Made by a program: the position numbers and the translations under genes. The notes under the pieces were generated by a model. That model ran no database searches, was not told where the DNA came from, and worked only from the letters and a program-made list of their open reading frames with translations. From Thiomicrorhabdus sp. (GTDB lineage Bacteria > Pseudomonadota > Gammaproteobacteria > Thiomicrospirales > Thiomicrospiraceae), in assembly GCA_015487015.1 (NCBI GenBank), contig WFQP01000117.1, forward strand, positions 1-35,862: a DNA stretch of 35,862 bases, in the 5' to 3' direction. Below are positions 33,170-35,862 of the stretch, piece after piece (the stretch's first letter is position 1; every line of letters starts with the position of its first letter).

Positions 33170-33682
33170 ATGTTTAAAATGTTATTGGCAGGGTGCTTAA
33201 TATTGCCCGTTTTTACCTCCTCGTTTGCAGCAGAAATTACCACGCTCAAAGAAGATAAAATTCATGATGTAAATGGCCCCGGTTTTTCTAAGTTACAAGA
33301 GCCAAAAGAAGCACTGTCAGATTTTCCACAGCGTGCGGATGGAACAATTAATTGGGTAAAAGCACTTGATCAAAAATTGATTTCTCCTCGTTCTAATAAA
33401 GTAGGAGATGGGAAAATGACCAGTGTTAACTTAGATTTAATTTTAAAAAATACAGGCTCAATGCCTTATGTATTATTTAGTCATAAAGTTCATACTCAAA
33501 TATTAACCTGTGCAAATTGTCATGTTGATATTTTTTTGCCAAAACAAGGTTCTAATTTTATTAATATGAACAATATTATGGCAGGAGAGCAATGTGGTGT
33601 GTGTCATGGTGCCGTCGCCTTTGCTGTTCAAGATTGTACACAATGTCATAATGTTCCTTCTGATAAAGGCAGCTTACGTTAA
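33170..33682 (+). CDS. Triheme c7-type cytochrome with N-terminal extension (170 aa)
   Basis: Paralogue of the 200-residue protein at 30099. Signal peptide to about SFAAE (residue 21); LAGC at residues 6-9 looks like a lipobox but comes too early. The pre-heme segment KLQEPKEALSDF...NWVKALDQKLISPRSN matches its sister, followed by GSMPYVLFSHKVH. Hemes C114-ANC-H118, C142-GVC-H146, C156-TQC-H160; distal H105 and H108; conserved M133. AAGGAT lies 6 bases before the ATG. The stop overlaps the start of the next gene by one base. Likely periplasmic or outer-membrane-associated electron carrier. Confidence 0.85.
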   Translation: MFKMLLAGCLILPVFTSSFAAEITTLKEDKIHDVNGPGFSKLQEPKEALSDFPQRADGTINWVKALDQKLISPRSNKVGDGKMTSVNLDLILKNTGSMPYVLFSHKVHTQILTCANCHVDIFLPKQGSNFINMNNIMAGEQCGVCHGAVAFAVQDCTQCHNVPSDKGSLR

Positions 33683-34620
33683 TGTTGCGTTTTTGGGCTA
33701 TTTTATTCTGTCTGGCTATCGCGCCGCTGAGCGTTCGTTCAGAGATACTAGAAGAGCTCGAAACGGTTGATAGTTTTCGCACAATCAGTGAAGGGTGGCT
33801 GTCTTCTATTGTAGGCACTGAGTTTGAGTTTCTTGAGAGCCCCGTTTCTGTCGCGGCAAAAGATAATAAAATCTATTTTATTGATGATGTTTTGATGGGA
33901 TTATATGTTTATGACATGGTGAGTCAGCAAGCATCGAGTTTAAAATCCGTCTATAAACAGCTCAAGAGCAATTCTGCTCGTTTATTTGTTACAGATGATC
34001 AAACACTGTTTGTTATTGACTCTTTTGGTAGTCAAGTCTCTAAGTACAGTTTAAGAGGCAACTTGATTACTGATTTTTATGACTCTTTAAATTTAAATTC
34101 CCCTGTTGATATGTGTATTAACCCAGCTAATCAACATGTGTTTATTGCAGATGCTTTTTTTGGGCATATTATTGAGTTTTCTGCAACGGGGAATCCTTTG
34201 GCTTTACATGGAATAAAGGAGGAAGGAGGTACACAAGCGGGTCGAGATATTGTTGGCATGGCTTGTACTGATGATGAATTATTTGTTGTTTCTAAATTGA
34301 GCAAAAACATAAATGTATTTTCTTTTTCTGGTAGGTTTTTACGTCAAATTCCACGTTTAGAGATACGAAGCCCTTCCTCAATCGCAGTGGATTCTTATGG
34401 CAGGATTTATATAAGTGATAATTTTAATGACCAAATTGTTATTTATAGTAGTGCTGGAGGTAAGCCTGAACGTTTTGGGCGTTCTGGTTTAGGGCCTACA
34501 CACTTTAGAAAAATTAAAGATTTATCAATTGATGGTGATTATTTATATGTAGCAGATAATATGAATCATAGTATTAAGGTTTTTATAATTAAGCCACCTA
34601 AAGAAAGAGTTGTGGACTGA
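33682..34620 (+). CDS. Exported beta-propeller (NHL-like) protein
   Basis: A 312-residue protein with a signal peptide (cleavage near VRS-E, residue 20) and about six degenerate NHL-type blades: SPVSVAAKDNKIYFIDDV, SPVDMCINPANQHVFIADAF, SPSSIAVDSYGRIYISDNF and IKDLSIDGDYLYVADNMN. There is no lipobox, so it should be soluble in the periplasm or exported further. It is translationally linked to both neighbours by one-base overlaps (TAATG and TGATG). A contact role with cytochromes or the filament is a guess from context. Confidence 0.8.
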   Translation: MLRFWAILFCLAIAPLSVRSEILEELETVDSFRTISEGWLSSIVGTEFEFLESPVSVAAKDNKIYFIDDVLMGLYVYDMVSQQASSLKSVYKQLKSNSARLFVTDDQTLFVIDSFGSQVSKYSLRGNLITDFYDSLNLNSPVDMCINPANQHVFIADAFFGHIIEFSATGNPLALHGIKEEGGTQAGRDIVGMACTDDELFVVSKLSKNINVFSFSGRFLRQIPRLEIRSPSSIAVDSYGRIYISDNFNDQIVIYSSAGGKPERFGRSGLGPTHFRKIKDLSIDGDYLYVADNMNHSIKVFIIKPPKERVVD

Positions 34621-35648
34621 TGCGTTTTAGCATTTTATTATTACTCATCTTATTATCAGGTTGCTCAACTATGCAGCCTAAAAGTTTTCAATTAAAAAAT
34701 ACAAGCCTATCTGATGTTTGGCCATCAGGATCAGAGGTTCCACGTTACCGTTATGTTGGGGAGTTACATGGGGAATCGATTGATAAGACCGCTTCGACAC
34801 AAAATATCTTTGAAAAAATTATCGGGTTGATTACAGGTGAGCCAGAGCCTTTAATGCTTAAGCGTCCTTATGACCTTTATGTAAGCCCAAAAAATATTCT
34901 CTATATTGCTGATTTAGCATTGCCGGGTGTTATGGTTTTTAACTTAAACGATCAAACGGTGACTGTTTGGGATGAAGTGGACAATAAAACTTCTTTTCAA
35001 GCTCCTGTAGGTATTGCAGGTACAGAAAATGAAGTTTTAGTGGTCGATACTCAGCTTGCTAAGGTTTTTCGGTTTTCTGCAGATGGAAAGTTACAGGGGT
35101 CTTTTGGTTCTAATTATTTAAAGCGCCCTATTGGTATCGCTTATGATCCAAATAAAAAACAAATTTATGTTTCAGATGCCGCTTTACATACGGTTCAAGT
35201 CTTTTCATCGAGTGGAGAATGGCTTTCATCTATAGGTCATCATGGAGAGGCTCTTGGAGAGTTTAATTATCCTTCTGCAATCGAGTTTAATCATAATCAA
35301 CTTTATGTCAGTGATACCATGAATGCTCGCATTCAAATCATTGACCCAAGTAACCTAGAAAAAGAGGTAGAATCCTTTGGGGATAGAGGCCTTAATATTG
35401 GAAACACACCTCGTCCTAAAGGAGTTACTGTTGATAATGATGGTAATGTCTATGCCGTTGAGTCTTATTACGGGTATTTGTTAGTATATAGCGATCAAGG
35501 TGATTTTTTACTTCCTATTTCAGGAAAAGACCGAAAAATAGGTGAGTTTTACCTTCCTTCAGGAGTAACCACTGATGCGAATAATCGAATTTATCTAGCG
35601 GATACTTTTAATGGTCGTGTAATTGTTTTGCAGTATTTGGGCGACTAG
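34620..35648 (+). CDS. NHL-repeat beta-propeller lipoprotein, second copy
   Basis: A 342-residue lipoprotein (lipobox LLSGC, Cys15) with about six NHL blades from residue 80 on, for example GIAYDPNKKQIYVSDAALH, AIEFNHNQLYVSDTMNARI, GVTVDNDGNVYAVESYYG and GVTTDANNRIYLADTFNGR. Its front part VPRYRYVGELHG...TGEPEPLMLKRPYDLYV corresponds to that of the lipoprotein at 17456, so the cluster is bracketed by two paralogues. It is followed after one base by the next cytochrome gene. Its placement on the membrane beside a secreted cytochrome suggests an anchoring or assembly role; not shown. Confidence 0.85.
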   Translation: MRFSILLLLILLSGCSTMQPKSFQLKNTSLSDVWPSGSEVPRYRYVGELHGESIDKTASTQNIFEKIIGLITGEPEPLMLKRPYDLYVSPKNILYIADLALPGVMVFNLNDQTVTVWDEVDNKTSFQAPVGIAGTENEVLVVDTQLAKVFRFSADGKLQGSFGSNYLKRPIGIAYDPNKKQIYVSDAALHTVQVFSSSGEWLSSIGHHGEALGEFNYPSAIEFNHNQLYVSDTMNARIQIIDPSNLEKEVESFGDRGLNIGNTPRPKGVTVDNDGNVYAVESYYGYLLVYSDQGDFLLPISGKDRKIGEFYLPSGVTTDANNRIYLADTFNGRVIVLQYLGD

Positions 35649-35649
35649 T

Positions 35650-35862
35650 ATGCAAAAAAGATGGTATTTTTGGGGTGGGAAGGTTTCTAGAAGGTTTAGA
35701 AAACTTTTTTTATGCTTTACGTTATGTTTGACAACATTATCTGTTGTGGCAGGTGTCGAAGACATCGTCAACACCAAACACAACCTGTCCAGCAGTGGTC
35801 CAGGAACCGTTAAAGCCACCACCGAAAGTCGTGTGTGTGTTTTCTGCCACACCCCTCATGGC
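35650..35862 (+). CDS. Secreted multiheme c-type cytochrome, OmcE-like (3' end outside window)
   Basis: The frame opens at 35650 and runs out of the window after 71 codons. It has a signal peptide (MQKRWYFWGG..., cleavage near VVAG, residue 35) and then TKHNLSSSGPGTVKATTESR followed by the first heme site C63-VFC-H67-TPHG. The H44 and H70 positions match H31 and H59 of the tetraheme protein at 25862, so a further nanowire-type cytochrome is expected downstream. Codon use changes sharply at about 35755: the signal peptide uses the usual A/T-ending codons, while the mature part is dominated by C-ending ones (AAC, ACC, CAC, GTC, TCC), suggesting very high expression or recombination. Confidence 0.8.
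   Translation, partial: MQKRWYFWGGKVSRRFRKLFLCFTLCLTTLSVVAGVEDIVNTKHNLSSSGPGTVKATTESRVCVFCHTPHG

Overview
The window comes from an AT-rich gammaproteobacterium. A Calvin-cycle-type class II aldolase, an epsilon-type malate:quinone oxidoreductase, gamma-type Ccm genes and very heavy investment in c-type cytochromes suggest a chemolithoautotrophic sulfur oxidiser of the Thiomicrospira/Thiomicrorhabdus/Hydrogenovibrio kind. The lineage is inferred from gene content and remembered sequence patterns; no search was run.

Left part (1-15.8 kb), ordinary chromosome on both strands: fba (5' end outside the window), mutM, tRNA-Ile2, rpmG-rpmB, radC, a hotdog thioesterase, coaBC with an overlapping REC/HD-GYP gene, dut, yajQ-argB, mscS, a TauE/SafE permease, folE2, mqo, a DnaQ-fold nuclease overlapping folM, hemH and tRNA-Arg. 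This half holds twelve homopolymeric G or C runs of 7-9 bases (the last at 18.0 kb), several inside intact housekeeping genes and three inside folM alone. Chance would give well under one run of 8 or more.

Right part (15.8-35.9 kb), one long plus-strand block devoted to c-type cytochromes: a TlpA-like thioredoxin, a pentaheme cytochrome, an NHL-propeller lipoprotein, the complete ccmABCDEFGHI maturation set, a monoheme c5-like cytochrome, a secreted tetraheme cytochrome with exactly eight histidines in its mature part, a parvulin isomerase, a heme-free outer-membrane beta-barrel, two triheme c7 proteins, three tandem paralogous helical proteins of unknown family, a third triheme protein, two more propeller proteins (one a lipoprotein), and the start of another cytochrome cut by the window end.

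Reading of the right part: the tetraheme protein has the heme-motif order and distal-histidine pattern I associate with OmcE-type extracellular cytochrome nanowires. Together with the barrel, the propellers, the isomerase and the periplasmic c7 proteins it looks like a complete route for electrons between periplasm and cell surface, next to its own cytochrome maturation genes. This is the most interesting content of the window. The helical paralogue trio and the heme-free barrel are the least familiar parts.

The only gene-poor stretch near 300 bases is 15489-15790, which holds tRNA-Arg. Other gaps (10144-10384, 16319-16574, 25611-25861) are about 240-256 bases and are covered in the entries. 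No CRISPR array, rRNA, insertion sequence or prophage was seen.
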